This document shows positions 34,958 to 43,601 of a DNA stretch of 64,000 nt, one piece after another (position 1 is the stretch's first letter; every line of letters begins with the position of its first letter). Origin of the DNA: Comamonadaceae bacterium ALPHA2B. GTDB taxonomy: Bacteria; Pseudomonadota; Gammaproteobacteria; Burkholderiales; Burkholderiaceae_C. The notes beneath the pieces were generated by a model. That model made no database searches. It was not told the origin of the DNA and worked only from the letters and a program-made list of their open reading frames with translations. Position numbers and translations under genes: made by a program. The stretch spans positions 1 through 64,000 of the forward strand of contig SCOE01000013.1 in the NCBI GenBank assembly GCA_005503065.1, written 5' to 3'.

Positions 34958-36139
34958 ATGCCCAATCGGCCTGTAGCGCCCGTGGCTATTGCGCCAGCAG
35001 CTATCAAAAACATAGCGCCGGCGCCGCACGAGGCGGACGACGCACACTGGATGGGTCTGGCGCTCGCCCAGGCGCGCGAGGCCGCGGCGGCCGGGGAAGT
35101 GCCGGTGGGCGCGGTGGTGGTGAAGGATGGCACGCTGCTCGCCACCGGCCGCAACAGCCCGGTCGCCACCCACGACCCCAGCGCGCACGCCGAAGTCAAC
35201 GCGCTGCGAGCCGCCGCGGCGGTGCTGGGCAACTACCGCCTGGAGGGCTGCACGCTCTACGTGACCCTCGAACCCTGCGCGATGTGCAGCGGCGCGATGC
35301 TGCACGCCCGGCTGGCGCGGGTGGTCTACGGCGCTGCGGACCCGCGCACCGGGGCGGCCGGGTCGGTGGTCGACCTCTTTGCCCAGCCGCTGTTGAACCA
35401 CCACACCCGCGTCACCGCCGGCGTGGCCGCCGAGTCCTGCGGGGCGTTGCTGCAGGACTTCTTCCGCGAGCGCCGCCAGGCCGCCCGCGAGACGGCGCAG
35501 CCGCTGCGCGACGATGCCCTGCGCACGCCCGAGGCATGCTTCGATGCGTGGCGGGAGGCGCTGCCGCCAGTGGCCACGGTCGCCGATCTGCCCAGCCTCG
35601 CCGGCTGGCGCATGGCCTACGTCGATACGCGACCGGGCTCCGCCGAGGCTCCCGTGCTGCTGGCACTGCACGGCTGGGGCGAGTGGGGCCTTCTGTTCAG
35701 GCATCTGTGGCCCTTGCTTCCAGCCTGGCGCGTGCTGGTGCCCGACCTGATCGGCTTCGGCCGCAGCGACAAGCCCAAGCGGGGGGCGATCCACGCGCCG
35801 GCTTGGCATGCACAGGTGTTGCGCGAGTGGCTGCAGCGCCTGGGAGTGCGCCAACTGGCCATCGTCCACCACCCCGACAGCGGCGCGCTGGTGCAGGCAC
35901 TGCGGCAACCCGGTGCGCCTGTGGTCACAGCGGCGTGGCCCGTCGAGTTCAGTCACGCCGATGCCGACATTCAGCGCGCGTGGCAGGCGCCCTTTCCCGA
36001 CCGCGGCCACGAGGCGGCGCGGCGTGCGCTGGGCGCTCGAAAGGTGTCGACGGACGACCTCGACCCCGACGCCGCGGCCCGCCTGGCAGCGCGCATCGCC
36101 CCGGCGGGTTCGGACCCGATGGGATACTCCGGCGCGTGA
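34958..36139 (+). CDS. tadA: tRNA adenosine deaminase TadA fused to alpha/beta-hydrolase-like domain
   Basis: A 393-residue protein. Residues 29-185 are a full TadA: zinc ligand His and catalytic Glu in AHAEV (77-79), Cys ligands in PCAMC (107, 110), and C-terminal GALLQDFFRERR. TadA converts adenosine 34 of tRNA-Arg to inosine and is essential. Residues 190-390 resemble an alpha/beta-hydrolase (VLLALHGWGEWGLLFRHLWPLLPAWRVLVPDLIGFGRSDKP), but the nucleophile elbow reads VHHPDSG rather than GxSxG, so the domain looks catalytically dead. The first 22 residues are encoded by a copy of the dispersed repeat. No in-frame ATG exists between 34958 and the TadA core, which needs upstream residues. Confidence 0.93.
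   Translation: MPNRPVAPVAIAPAAIKNIAPAPHEADDAHWMGLALAQAREAAAAGEVPVGAVVVKDGTLLATGRNSPVATHDPSAHAEVNALRAAAAVLGNYRLEGCTLYVTLEPCAMCSGAMLHARLARVVYGAADPRTGAAGSVVDLFAQPLLNHHTRVTAGVAAESCGALLQDFFRERRQAARETAQPLRDDALRTPEACFDAWREALPPVATVADLPSLAGWRMAYVDTRPGSAEAPVLLALHGWGEWGLLFRHLWPLLPAWRVLVPDLIGFGRSDKPKRGAIHAPAWHAQVLREWLQRLGVRQLAIVHHPDSGALVQALRQPGAPVVTAAWPVEFSHADADIQRAWQAPFPDRGHEAARRALGARKVSTDDLDPDAAARLAARIAPAGSDPMGYSGA
34962..35016 (+). repeat. Dispersed GCTATC repeat, copy 5, inside tadA
   Basis: CCAATCGGCCTGTAGCGCCCG at the left and GCTATCAAAAACATAGC at the right. It is a good copy lying entirely within the open reading frame just after the tadA ATG, in contrast to all other copies, which are intergenic. 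Confidence 0.85.
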
Positions 36140-37110
36140 CCCGAAGCATCTACATCTACTCTCCCTCGAGCGCGGTGCGTGACAAGGCGGCCTTCCGCCG
36201 CGGCGTGGCCCGGCTCAAGGCCCTTGGCCTGACGGTCGAAGTCGACGAGGCGGCGCTCATGAGCTCTCAGCGCTTCGCCGGCGACGATGCGACGCGCCTT
36301 GCCGCCATCACCCGTGCGGCGGCGAGCGGCGCCGACGTCGCGCTCATCTCTCGTGGCGGCTATGGTCTCACCCGCATCCTCGACAGGCTGCCCTACAAGG
36401 CTGTGGCCAAGGCCATCGAGCGTGGCACGGCCTTCGTGGGCCTGAGCGACTTCACCGCCTTCCAGCTGGCGCTGCTCGCCAAGACCGGTGCCGTGAGCTG
36501 GCAGGGACCTGCCCTGGGCGAGGACTTCGGCACCGAAGGCACGCCGGACGAGATCATGGAGGCCTGCTTCGACGACCTGCTCAACGGGCAGGGTGAAGGC
36601 ACCGGGTGGCGGCTTCCCGCGCGAGATGCGCAGACCGTGTCGCTGCGGCCGCTGCATGGCGCGACCCTGTGGGGCGGCAACCTGTGCGTGCTCACCAGCC
36701 TGCTGGGCACGCCGTACTTTCCATCCATCGACAAGGGCGTGCTCTTCCTCGAGGACGTGAGTGAGCATCCCTACCGCATCGAGCGCATGCTGGACCAGTT
36801 GCGCCATGCCGGCGTGCTGGGCCGGCAAAAGGCCATCGTGCTGGGCCAGTTCACCAACTACCGGACGGTGCCGCATGACCGCGGCTTCAAGCTGCAGACG
36901 GTGGTCGATCGTTTGCGAAGCCTGCTGAAGGTGCCCGTGCTGACAGGCCTGCCTTTCGGGCATGTGCCCACGAAGGTGCTGCTTCCCGTCGGCGCGCGCG
37001 TCGAGATGGCGATGGCCGAACGCGACGTGTTCCTGGTCTGGGGGCATGCCCAGGGTGGGGCACGCCCACCGGCCAGCCACGACCACGGGGCTGTAGGCCA
37101 CGTCCATTGA
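36136..37110 (+). CDS. ldcA: LD-carboxypeptidase
   Basis: A 324-residue peptidase of the S66 family, which removes D-Ala from the L-Ala-D-Glu-mDAP-D-Ala tetrapeptide during murein recycling in the cytoplasm. The nucleophile is Ser104 in FVGLSDFTA, preceded by ISRGGYGLTRIL. The Glu and His of the triad are expected in LFLEDVSEHPYRIERML and GLPFGHVPTK. The start is a GTG overlapping the tadA stop (GTGA). The C-terminus has a non-conserved tail. A strong terminator follows. Confidence 0.93.
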   Translation: MTRSIYIYSPSSAVRDKAAFRRGVARLKALGLTVEVDEAALMSSQRFAGDDATRLAAITRAAASGADVALISRGGYGLTRILDRLPYKAVAKAIERGTAFVGLSDFTAFQLALLAKTGAVSWQGPALGEDFGTEGTPDEIMEACFDDLLNGQGEGTGWRLPARDAQTVSLRPLHGATLWGGNLCVLTSLLGTPYFPSIDKGVLFLEDVSEHPYRIERMLDQLRHAGVLGRQKAIVLGQFTNYRTVPHDRGFKLQTVVDRLRSLLKVPVLTGLPFGHVPTKVLLPVGARVEMAMAERDVFLVWGHAQGGARPPASHDHGAVGHVH

Positions 37111-37116
37111 GCCAAA

Positions 37117-37145
37117 AGAAAACGCCGCATCAGCGGCGTTTTTTC
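37117..37145. terminator. Bidirectional intrinsic terminator
   Basis: AAAACGCCGC-ATCA-GCGGCGTTTT forms a 10-bp stem with flanking A and T runs, right after the ldcA stop. It serves ldcA and the convergent small gene. Confidence 0.93.
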
Positions 37146-37161
37146 GTGGAGAGCAAGAAGC

Positions 37162-37494
37162 TCAGTTGGCGAAGCGGTGATGCGGCCGTGCCACCATCGC
37201 CTGGGGCAGCAGCCCCTTGAACAGCTTGTTGATCGGGCGCATGGCACGACGTGCCTGCGCTTCGCCATGAACCTCGCTCAGGGCCGCCAGCATGTCCTGC
37301 CGCAGATACCAGAGGCTTTCCATTTCGTCGGCGTAGCGGATGCGCTGGGCAACGCGATGAAAGCGTTGCCCCTCGTGGCCTTGGAGCGGTTTCAACATGG
37401 CGTCGCGCACATGCTGGATCCTGCGTGCGCTCGGCCGCGACGGCGGACGTGCCGCGAAGGACAGAAGACGAAGGAGACTGCTGGGAGACACCAT
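37162..37494 (-). CDS. Conserved hypothetical protein
   Basis: A 110-residue basic protein without signal peptide or membrane helix. The central part (EGQRFHRVAQRIRYADEMESLWYLRQDMLAALSEVHGEAQARRAM) is a likely pair of helices. I do not recognise the family. The start is the ATG at 37494 (MVSPSSLLR); one of the later methionines is possible. It converges on ldcA across the terminator. Confidence 0.6.
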   Translation of the reverse strand: MVSPSSLLRLLSFAARPPSRPSARRIQHVRDAMLKPLQGHEGQRFHRVAQRIRYADEMESLWYLRQDMLAALSEVHGEAQARRAMRPINKLFKGLLPQAMVARPHHRFAN

Positions 37495-37793
37495 GGGACG
37501 CTGAGCCGTGCGCGATAAGCAAGTGACACCACAGTACGCACGCCAAGCCGCCCGAGCAAGCAGGAAACACTAATTCATGTTTAAAAACAACAATATTTCG
37601 CGCCTTGGTGCAGTGATGCTGCAAGAAATGAAACCAAAGTTCTATGGCAAACTGATATCCCGATGCACATGAAAAATGCGTCAGCGTGATCTGTGTCGAA
37701 GTGGTAATTTAAGTTTCGACGGTTCACGCCGATGCCGGGGAGAGGTGGCGTTGCGCGCACGTGGAGCACGCGCATGGAAGCGTTGCCTAAATC
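37495..37793. other. 299-bp divergent gap, AT-richer than surroundings
   Basis: Between the hypothetical gene and the cyclase-FHA gene. No open reading frame. The stretch 37570-37600 and 37660-37715 is AT-rich (TTTAAAAACAACAATATTT; TGGTAATTTAAG). The inverted repeat GTCGAA (37695-37700) / TTCGAC (37715-37720) flanks the second block and may be part of the cyclase promoter. Confidence 0.5.
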
Positions 37794-38762
37794 ATGAACA
37801 ACACACAGACCCATACCATGACCACGACTGTTGTCTTTGCGGATCTGACCGGAAGTACACGGGCATTCGAAGTCATGGGCAACGTCAGGGCCACGGAAAC
37901 GGTCACGCGGCTCACGCAGTGGATCGGCGGGGTCTGCGAGGCGCACGAGGGCAGGGTGGTCAAGAAGCTCGGCGACGGGTTGCTGGCCATCTTCGCCGAT
38001 GGCGTGGCGGCGACCACCGCCGTCCTCGAGTTGCAGCGGGGGCACCAGAAGCGACTGCAGAACTGGCCCGCCGCCCTGCGCATGGAGTTGCAGATCGGCG
38101 TGGCCAGCGGCGAGGTCGTCGAGGTCGATGGCGACAGCTACGGGGACGCGGTGAACGTGGCGTCGCGCCTGAGCGACCTGGCCGGTCCCGGGCAGGTCTG
38201 GGCCACCGAGTCGGTGGTCGTGCAATTGAGGAACGCCGACGTCCGGCACCGCAACCTGGGGCCGATCCACATCCGCGGGCGCAACGAGATGCCGGTGGTC
38301 TACCGCATCGACTGGCAGGAGGAGGTCACCGAACTGATGACCATGCCGTCGCCACTGGCGCAGCCGTCCAAGGGAGCGGATTCCACCTTCGGACAGATCG
38401 AGCTGACCTGGCTCGACGTGCGCTCGATGTTCTCGGTGGACCAGTTGCCGATCCATCTGGGCCGTGTCGACGAAGCGGAGTTCGTCGTCAACGACCCGCG
38501 CGTGTCGCGCCTGCATGCGAGGCTGGAGTCGCGCAACGGCAGTTGCGTGCTGACCGACATCAGCACCTACGGCACCTGGGTGCGTTTCCACGGCCGCGTC
38601 GGTGCGAGCAGCGAGATCGCGCTGCGCCGTGAGGAATGCGTGCTCCACGGCAGCGGCGAGATCGGACTGGGCGCGCCCCTGAGCGATTTCAGCGCGCCCA
38701 CCATCTCCTTCAACACGGTCGGCGGCAACCTGCTGTTGGCGGCGCGCCGTCCTCAAGGCTGA
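37794..38762 (+). CDS. Class III adenylate cyclase with FHA domain
   Basis: A 322-residue soluble protein. The class III cyclase domain is at 10-180: metal-binding Asp17 (FADLTGS) and Asp61 (KLGDGLLAIF), adenine-selecting Lys57 and Asp114 (DSYGDAVN), and transition-state Asn121 and Arg125 (NVASRL). All residues required for cAMP synthesis are present. A C-terminal FHA domain (about 205-305) has GRVDEAEFVVNDPRVSRLHARLE and STYGTWV, which bind phosphothreonine. The cyclase is thus likely steered by Ser/Thr phosphorylation. Start ATG 37794; M9 would be an alternative. No membrane segment. Confidence 0.92.
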   Translation: MNNTQTHTMTTTVVFADLTGSTRAFEVMGNVRATETVTRLTQWIGGVCEAHEGRVVKKLGDGLLAIFADGVAATTAVLELQRGHQKRLQNWPAALRMELQIGVASGEVVEVDGDSYGDAVNVASRLSDLAGPGQVWATESVVVQLRNADVRHRNLGPIHIRGRNEMPVVYRIDWQEEVTELMTMPSPLAQPSKGADSTFGQIELTWLDVRSMFSVDQLPIHLGRVDEAEFVVNDPRVSRLHARLESRNGSCVLTDISTYGTWVRFHGRVGASSEIALRREECVLHGSGEIGLGAPLSDFSAPTISFNTVGGNLLLAARRPQG

Positions 38763-38901
38763 CCGGAACGGGGCAGGCAGGCACCTGGCCGGGGTGCTGC
38801 CAGCAAGGCGCTAACTCACGCCCTCTTGATTTGACATAATACCTATTGTATTTTCCAGCGACGCAGTGGACGGGGCCGGCTTGGCGCCGGTTCCCGCAGG
38901 C

Positions 38902-39561
38902 TCACCACTTGCCGTCACTCGTCTGCCGGGGCGCCTTGGCAGCCGCCGCCGTGAGCATCTGGATGGCGTCCGGCCGGTTGCCACGCTTGGCGAAGTCGAG
39001 CGCGGTCATGCCTTGCTCGTTCTTCATCGTGATGTCGGCGCCTTCGTCGAGCAGCAGCTTCACGGCCTCCGGGCTGCCGTACATGGCGGCCATCATCAGC
39101 GGCGTGGTTCCATTGGGCGACTGGGCATCGATGAACGCGCTGGCCTCCAGCAACTGCTTCATGATCGTGATCTGTCCGGAGGTGGCGGCGTAGTGCAGCG
39201 GCGCCCAGCCGGTCTTGTTCACGGCAGCGTCGCGCGCGAGCAGCATGGTCACGAACTCCTGTTGGCCCTTGAGCGCGGCCATCATGAGCGGCGACTCGTC
39301 GCTGCCGTTGACCGCGCTGACGTCCGTCTTCGGAGATTCGATGAGCACCTTGGCCACCTTGGGGGACGGCTCGCGCAAGGCCAGAATGAGTCCGGTCTGC
39401 TTTTTCTCGTTGACGGTGTTGGGGTCGAAACCCCGCTCGATCAGGGAACGCACGGTGCCCGGGTTGTCGCTGATCACGGCGCGAAAGAAGTCGTCGTACG
39501 AGCCGGCGGTCGTTGCACAGGAAAATGCAAACAAGGCAAATAGATAAAGCAGTTTTCTCAT
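38902..39561 (-). CDS. Exported ankyrin-repeat protein
   Basis: A 219-residue protein with a signal peptide (MRKLLYLFALFAFSCATTAGS) and five ankyrin repeats (ISDNPGTVRSLIERGFDPN; KKQTGLILALREPSPKVAKVLIES; GSDESPLMMAALKGQQEFVTMLLA; GWAPLHYAATSGQITIMKQLLEA; NGTTPLMMAAMYGSPEAVKLLLDEGADI; EQGMTALDFAKRGNRPDAIQML). The Cys15 in the signal might mark a lipoprotein. It is the last gene of the mltG operon, 8 bp downstream of tatD. The ATG at 39561 is preferred over an upstream TTG. Confidence 0.9.
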   Translation of the reverse strand: MRKLLYLFALFAFSCATTAGSYDDFFRAVISDNPGTVRSLIERGFDPNTVNEKKQTGLILALREPSPKVAKVLIESPKTDVSAVNGSDESPLMMAALKGQQEFVTMLLARDAAVNKTGWAPLHYAATSGQITIMKQLLEASAFIDAQSPNGTTPLMMAAMYGSPEAVKLLLDEGADITMKNEQGMTALDFAKRGNRPDAIQMLTAAAAKAPRQTSDGKW

Positions 39562-39569
39562 GTGGTTTC

Positions 39570-40376
39570 TCAAGCGACGGCACCTCTGAAAAGTGCTTCG
39601 AAATTTCGGCTCGTGGCCTCGGCCACCGCCTCAACGGGCATTTGTCGAAGTGTGGCGATCTGCTGCGCCACATAGGGCACGTAGGCCGGGCTGTTGGTCT
39701 TGCCCCGGTAAGGCACGGGGGCGAGGTAGGGGCTGTCGGTCTCGATCAGCATGCGGTCCAGCGGCACGAACGTGGCAACCTGGCGCAGTTCCTCGGCCTT
39801 CTTGAAGGTCAGGATGCCCGAGAAGGAGATGTAGAAGCCCAGATCGAGCGCCGCGCGGGCCACCTCGGCCGTCTCCGTGAAGCAGTGGAACACGCCGCCG
39901 GCCGCCCTGCCCGTCCCGTCTTCGCCCTCCTCCCGCAGGATGGCCAGCGTGTCGGCCGACGCCTCCCGGGTGTGGATGACCAGCGGCTTGCGCACCTGCT
40001 GCGCCGCCCGGATGTGGACGCGGAAGCGCTCGCGTTGCCAGTCGAGGTCGGCCACCGTCCGGCCGCCCTTGCGCTCGTTCATCTGGTAGTAATCGAGCCC
40101 GGTTTCGCCGATCGCGACCACCTTGGGCCGCGCAGACAGCCGCACCAGATCGTCCACCGAGGGCTCCTGGACGTTCTCGTTGTCCGGATGGACGCCTACG
40201 GAGGCCCAGAAGTTGTCGTAATCGGACGCGAGGCCCTGCACCGCGTCGAATTCTTCAAGCGTGGTGCAGATGCACAGGGCCCGGTCGACGCGAGCGGCGG
40301 CCATGGCGGCGCGCACGTCCGGCATGCGCTGGAGCAATTCCGGATCGGTCAGGTGGCAATGGGAATCGGTGAACAT
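39570..40376 (-). CDS. tatD: TatD family metal-dependent deoxyribonuclease
   Basis: A 268-residue TIM-barrel hydrolase. The metal ligands are His6 and His8 (TDSHCHL), Glu in GETGLDYY, His in LVIHTREA, His in FHCFTET and Asp in ETDSPYLAP. TatD/YcfH proteins are 3'-5' nucleases that act on single-stranded DNA in repair. Start is ATG 40376 (MFTDSHCH). It follows pilZ in the conserved mltG-tmk-holB-pilZ-tatD order. Confidence 0.95.
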   Translation of the reverse strand: MFTDSHCHLTDPELLQRMPDVRAAMAAARVDRALCICTTLEEFDAVQGLASDYDNFWASVGVHPDNENVQEPSVDDLVRLSARPKVVAIGETGLDYYQMNERKGGRTVADLDWQRERFRVHIRAAQQVRKPLVIHTREASADTLAILREEGEDGTGRAAGGVFHCFTETAEVARAALDLGFYISFSGILTFKKAEELRQVATFVPLDRMLIETDSPYLAPVPYRGKTNSPAYVPYVAQQIATLRQMPVEAVAEATSRNFEALFRGAVA

Positions 40377-40450
40377 CGGAAAAGACAAACGGCGGTGGAG
40401 CACACCGCCGTGAAGAACAGGCTGCGCGGCTGCGCCGGCCAGGAAAAGGT

Positions 40451-40816
40451 TCAGATCGTCTGTGTGGGCCGGTCGGACGCCATGGTGCCCCCCAGCGCCT
40501 CCTCGATGCGCCCCTTGAGCTGGCGCGACTTCTCGTCGGAGGGAAAACGCACGCCGACGCCCGGGGAGCGTGTGCCGGCCGCCCGCTGCGGCGTGATCCA
40601 CGCGACTTTGCCGGCCACGGGATAGCGCTGCGGGTCGTCGGGCAGGGTCAGCAGCACGTACACGTCGTCGCCCAGCCGGTATTCGCGCGTGGTGGGGATG
40701 AACACGCCGCCCTCGGCAAAGAGCGGGATGTAGGCCGCGTAGAGCGCGCCCTTTTCCTTGATCGCCAGCTGGATGACGCTGGGACGGGGCGTGGCGGGGG
40801 CGGCGGGTGTGTTCAT
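40451..40816 (-). CDS. pilZ: PilZ domain protein
   Basis: A 121-residue protein of the type IV pilus PilZ type (SVIQLAIKEKGALYAAYIPLFAEGGVFIPTTREYRLGDDVYVLLTLPDD, VAGKVAWITPQ and GVGVRFPSDE). This PilZ class usually lacks the RxxxR c-di-GMP motif, as seen here, and works with PilB and FimX. Its ATG overlaps the holB stop. Confidence 0.94.
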   Translation of the reverse strand: MNTPAAPATPRPSVIQLAIKEKGALYAAYIPLFAEGGVFIPTTREYRLGDDVYVLLTLPDDPQRYPVAGKVAWITPQRAAGTRSPGVGVRFPSDEKSRQLKGRIEEALGGTMASDRPTQTI

Positions 40817-41841
40817 GGGCGGCGGGAAGCGGCCGAGTTTAGGGTGCTTTGCGCCTCGCTCACAAGCGCCTCCAGCATGAGGCCGGCGTTGAAGGAGTGC
40901 TCGGCCGTGCGCGCCGCCTTCATGAGCGACTGCGCCCAGCGCGCCAGCGGCATGGCCGGCGGGGCGGGCGGCAGGTCCTGGGCGTCGAAGAAGCGCGGGG
41001 CCGCGCCGCTGCGCACGGCCATGAGGTCATGGCAGAGCTTCTGCAGCGCCTCGATCGCGGCCGGCGGCGCCTGATCGGCCAGCGCGCTCACGTCGCCGCG
41101 CTGCATGGCCTTGGGCAGCAGGCCCCAGGCCTTGGGCGACGGGCCGTTGCGGGCCAGGCGCAAGGCGGCATCGGGGCGTCCGCCCGACGCGCGCAGCAGC
41201 ACGCCGGCCTCGGCCGCGGCGATGCCTTGCGCCACGAGCCAATCCTGCGCTTCCTCGAGGGGCGGCCAGGGCAGTGCATGGCCCAGGCAACGGCTGCGGA
41301 TGGTGGGCAGCAACTGCCAGGCGGCCTCGCTGGCGAGGACGAAGCGCACGTCGCCGGCGGGTTCCTCCAACGTCTTGAGCAGGGCGTTGGCCGAGATCGC
41401 GTTCATGCGCTCCGCCGGGTAGACCAGCACCACCTTGCCACGGCCGCGTGCGCTGGTGCGCTGGGCAAAGCCCACGGCGTCGCGCATCGCCTCGACGCGG
41501 ATCTCGCGGCTGGGCTTGCGCTTCTTGTCGTCGATCTCGGACTGGGCCTTCTCGTCCAGCGGCCAGCCCAGTTCGTGCATCGCCACCTCGGGCATCAGCA
41601 CGCACAGGTCGGCATGGGTGCGCACCTTGATCGCATGGCAGCTGGCGCAGTGCCCGCAGGCCCCCTGTGGCCCCGGCTGCTCGCACAGCCAGGCACTGGC
41701 CAGCGCGAGCGCCAGCTCGTACTGGCCCAGGCCCGACGGTCCCTGCAGCAGCCAGGCATGGCCGCGCTGGCGCAGCAGCGCGTCGCGGGCCCGCGCGAGC
41801 CATGGCGCCAGCGGCGGCGCGGGGTCGCCGGGCGCGCTCAC
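40813..41841 (-). CDS. holB: DNA polymerase III delta' subunit
   Basis: A 342-residue clamp-loader subunit. The AAA+ fold has a degenerate P-loop ([12 protein letters not shown]; Lys replaced by Gln), consistent with delta' not hydrolysing ATP. The zinc module is [10 protein letters not shown], and the SRC motif is in [13 protein letters not shown] at 41841 overlaps the tmk stop and is preferred to the longer frame. It is part of the replication/cell-wall operon. Confidence 0.94.
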   Translation of the reverse strand: MSAPGDPAPPLAPWLARARDALLRQRGHAWLLQGPSGLGQYELALALASAWLCEQPGPQGACGHCASCHAIKVRTHADLCVLMPEVAMHELGWPLDEKAQSEIDDKKRKPSREIRVEAMRDAVGFAQRTSARGRGKVVLVYPAERMNAISANALLKTLEEPAGDVRFVLASEAAWQLLPTIRSRCLGHALPWPPLEEAQDWLVAQGIAAAEAGVLLRASGGRPDAALRLARNGPSPKAWGLLPKAMQRGDVSALADQAPPAAIEALQKLCHDLMAVRSGAAPRFFDAQDLPPAPPAMPLARWAQSLMKAARTAEHSFNAGLMLEALVSEAQSTLNSAASRRP

Positions 41842-42482
41842 AGCAGCCCCCTGCGCCGCACGGCGGACTCGACCTGTGCCCACACGTTCTCACGCGTGGT
41901 GTCGGCGTCGATGCGCTCGAAGCGGCCGGGGTCGGTGCCGGCGCGGCGGGCATAGCCCTCGGCCACGCGGCGGAAGAAGTCGACCGGCTGGGCCTCGAAG
42001 CGGTCGGGCAGGCGGGCACCGGCCAGGCGCTCGGCCGCGGTCTCGGGCGCCAGGTCGAACCACAGCGTGAGCGCCGGCTGCAGCACGTCGGGCGCCCCGC
42101 CCTGCCCGCCCTGGACCCAGGCCTCGAGCGTGCCGAGCACGCCCAGGTCGAAGCCGCGTCCTGCGCCCTGGTAGGCGAAGGTGGCGTCGGTGAAGCGGTC
42201 GCACAGCACCGCGGCGCCGCGTGCCAGCGCCGGGGCGATGACGTTCACGACATGGTCGCGCCGGGCCGCAAACACGAGCAGCGATTCGGTCAGCGGATCC
42301 ATCGCCTCACCGAGCACCAGGCCGCGCAAGGTTTCGGCCAGCGGCGTGCCGCCGGGCTCGCGCGTGCGCACCACCTCGCGGCCGGTGGCGCGAAACAGCA
42401 CCTCCAGCGCGTCGATGTGGCTGGACTTGCCGGCGCCGTCGATGCCCTCGAGCGTGATGAAAAGACCCTGGCGCTGCGTCAT
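41838..42482 (-). CDS. tmk: Thymidylate kinase
   Basis: A 214-residue dTMP kinase. P-loop [13 protein letters not shown], the DR-type motif in [11 protein letters not shown], the LID region and the [17 protein letters not shown] block are complete. Start ATG 42482 ([13 protein letters not shown]); upstream in-frame residues belong to mltG. It is 10 bp from the mltG stop. Confidence 0.97.
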   Translation of the reverse strand: MTQRQGLFITLEGIDGAGKSSHIDALEVLFRATGREVVRTREPGGTPLAETLRGLVLGEAMDPLTESLLVFAARRDHVVNVIAPALARGAAVLCDRFTDATFAYQGAGRGFDLGVLGTLEAWVQGGQGGAPDVLQPALTLWFDLAPETAAERLAGARLPDRFEAQPVDFFRRVAEGYARRAGTDPGRFERIDADTTRENVWAQVESAVRRRGLL

Positions 42483-42492
42483 GGCGTGTGGC

Positions 42493-43488
42493 TCACTGGC
42501 CCCGCTGGTACTTGTTGACGGCACGGTTGTGCGCATCCAACGATTCACTGAACTGGCTGGTGCCGTCACCGCGCGCCACGAAGTAGAGCGAGCGGCTGCG
42601 CGCCGGCTGAACGGCGGCCAGCAGCGCGGCCTTGCCGGGCATGGCGATCGGCGTGGGCGGCAAGCCCGCGCGCGTGTAGGTGTTCCAGGGCGTGTCGGCC
42701 TGCAGGTCCCGCTTGCGCAGGTTGCCGTCGAAGGCCGCGCCCAGGCCGTAGATCACGGTCGGATCGGTCTGCAGCGGCATGCCGAGGCGCAGGCGGTTGA
42801 CGAACACGGCCGCGACCTCGGCCCGGTCGTTGGCCTTGCCGGTTTCCTTCTCGACGATGCTGGCCAGGATGAGCGCCTCGTCGGCCGACTTGAGCGGCAG
42901 GTCGCTGGCGCGCGCCGCCCAGGCGGCCTCGAGCTTCCTGTCCATGGCGCGCATGGCCCGCTGCAGCAGCGCGACGTCGCTGGAGTTCTTCGAATAGGTG
43001 TACGTGTCGGGAAAGAAGCGCCCTTCCGGATGCACGCCCGGCCGGCCGATGCGCTCCATGAACTGCTCGTCGCTGAGGCCCGCGGTGTCGGGCTTGAGCA
43101 TGTCGGCCTTGGCCAGGGCGGCGCGCACCTGGCGGATGTTCCAGCCCTCGACCAGCACCACGCTGCGGGTGGCTTCCTCGCCGCGCACCAGCACGGCCAG
43201 CAGCGTGCGCGGGGTCAGCCCCCGGTCCAGCTCGTAGCTGCCGGCGCGGATCTGCCGGTCCTGCCCCGAGAAGCGGAACCACCAGTAAAGCAATTGCGGG
43301 TTGACGGCCGTGCCGGTGTCGGCCACGGCCTGCGCCACGCCGCGCGGCGTGGTGCCGGGTTCGACCGAGAGGTCGACGCTGGGCGCCGGCAGCTTCAGCG
43401 GCTGGTGCAGCCACCACAGGGCCGCGGCACCGGCGCCGAGCACACACAGTGCGGCGAGCAGGAAGATCGTGAGGAAGAAGCGGCGCAC
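42493..43488 (-). CDS. mltG: Endolytic transglycosylase MltG
   Basis: A 331-residue membrane-anchored lytic transglycosylase that cuts nascent peptidoglycan strands. The N-terminal helix ([26 protein letters not shown]) is followed by a LysM-like part and the YceG catalytic domain: [13 protein letters not shown], the catalytic Glu in [34 protein letters not shown] and [15 protein letters not shown]. No ATG lies near the expected start; GTG 43488 puts the anchor at the N-terminus, as in homologues. It is divergent from ygfZ. Confidence 0.94.
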   Translation of the reverse strand: MRRFFLTIFLLAALCVLGAGAAALWWLHQPLKLPAPSVDLSVEPGTTPRGVAQAVADTGTAVNPQLLYWWFRFSGQDRQIRAGSYELDRGLTPRTLLAVLVRGEEATRSVVLVEGWNIRQVRAALAKADMLKPDTAGLSDEQFMERIGRPGVHPEGRFFPDTYTYSKNSSDVALLQRAMRAMDRKLEAAWAARASDLPLKSADEALILASIVEKETGKANDRAEVAAVFVNRLRLGMPLQTDPTVIYGLGAAFDGNLRKRDLQADTPWNTYTRAGLPPTPIAMPGKAALLAAVQPARSRSLYFVARGDGTSQFSESLDAHNRAVNKYQRGQ

Positions 43489-43601
43489 GGCGGCAGGCAG
43501 TGTCGAGCGGGCAAAAAAACGGGGTGTCCGGCGGCTGAACAGGACGTTCTGGGGAAGCCCTGCGGGGCCTGGGGGCCGGAGCGGCCCATGATAATTCAGC
43601 G

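Noticed and set aside
38831-38855. TTGACATAATACCTATTGTATT as a promoter
   Set aside because: No -10 box lies at the right spacing in either direction, and the sequence would read into the 3' end of neighbouring genes.
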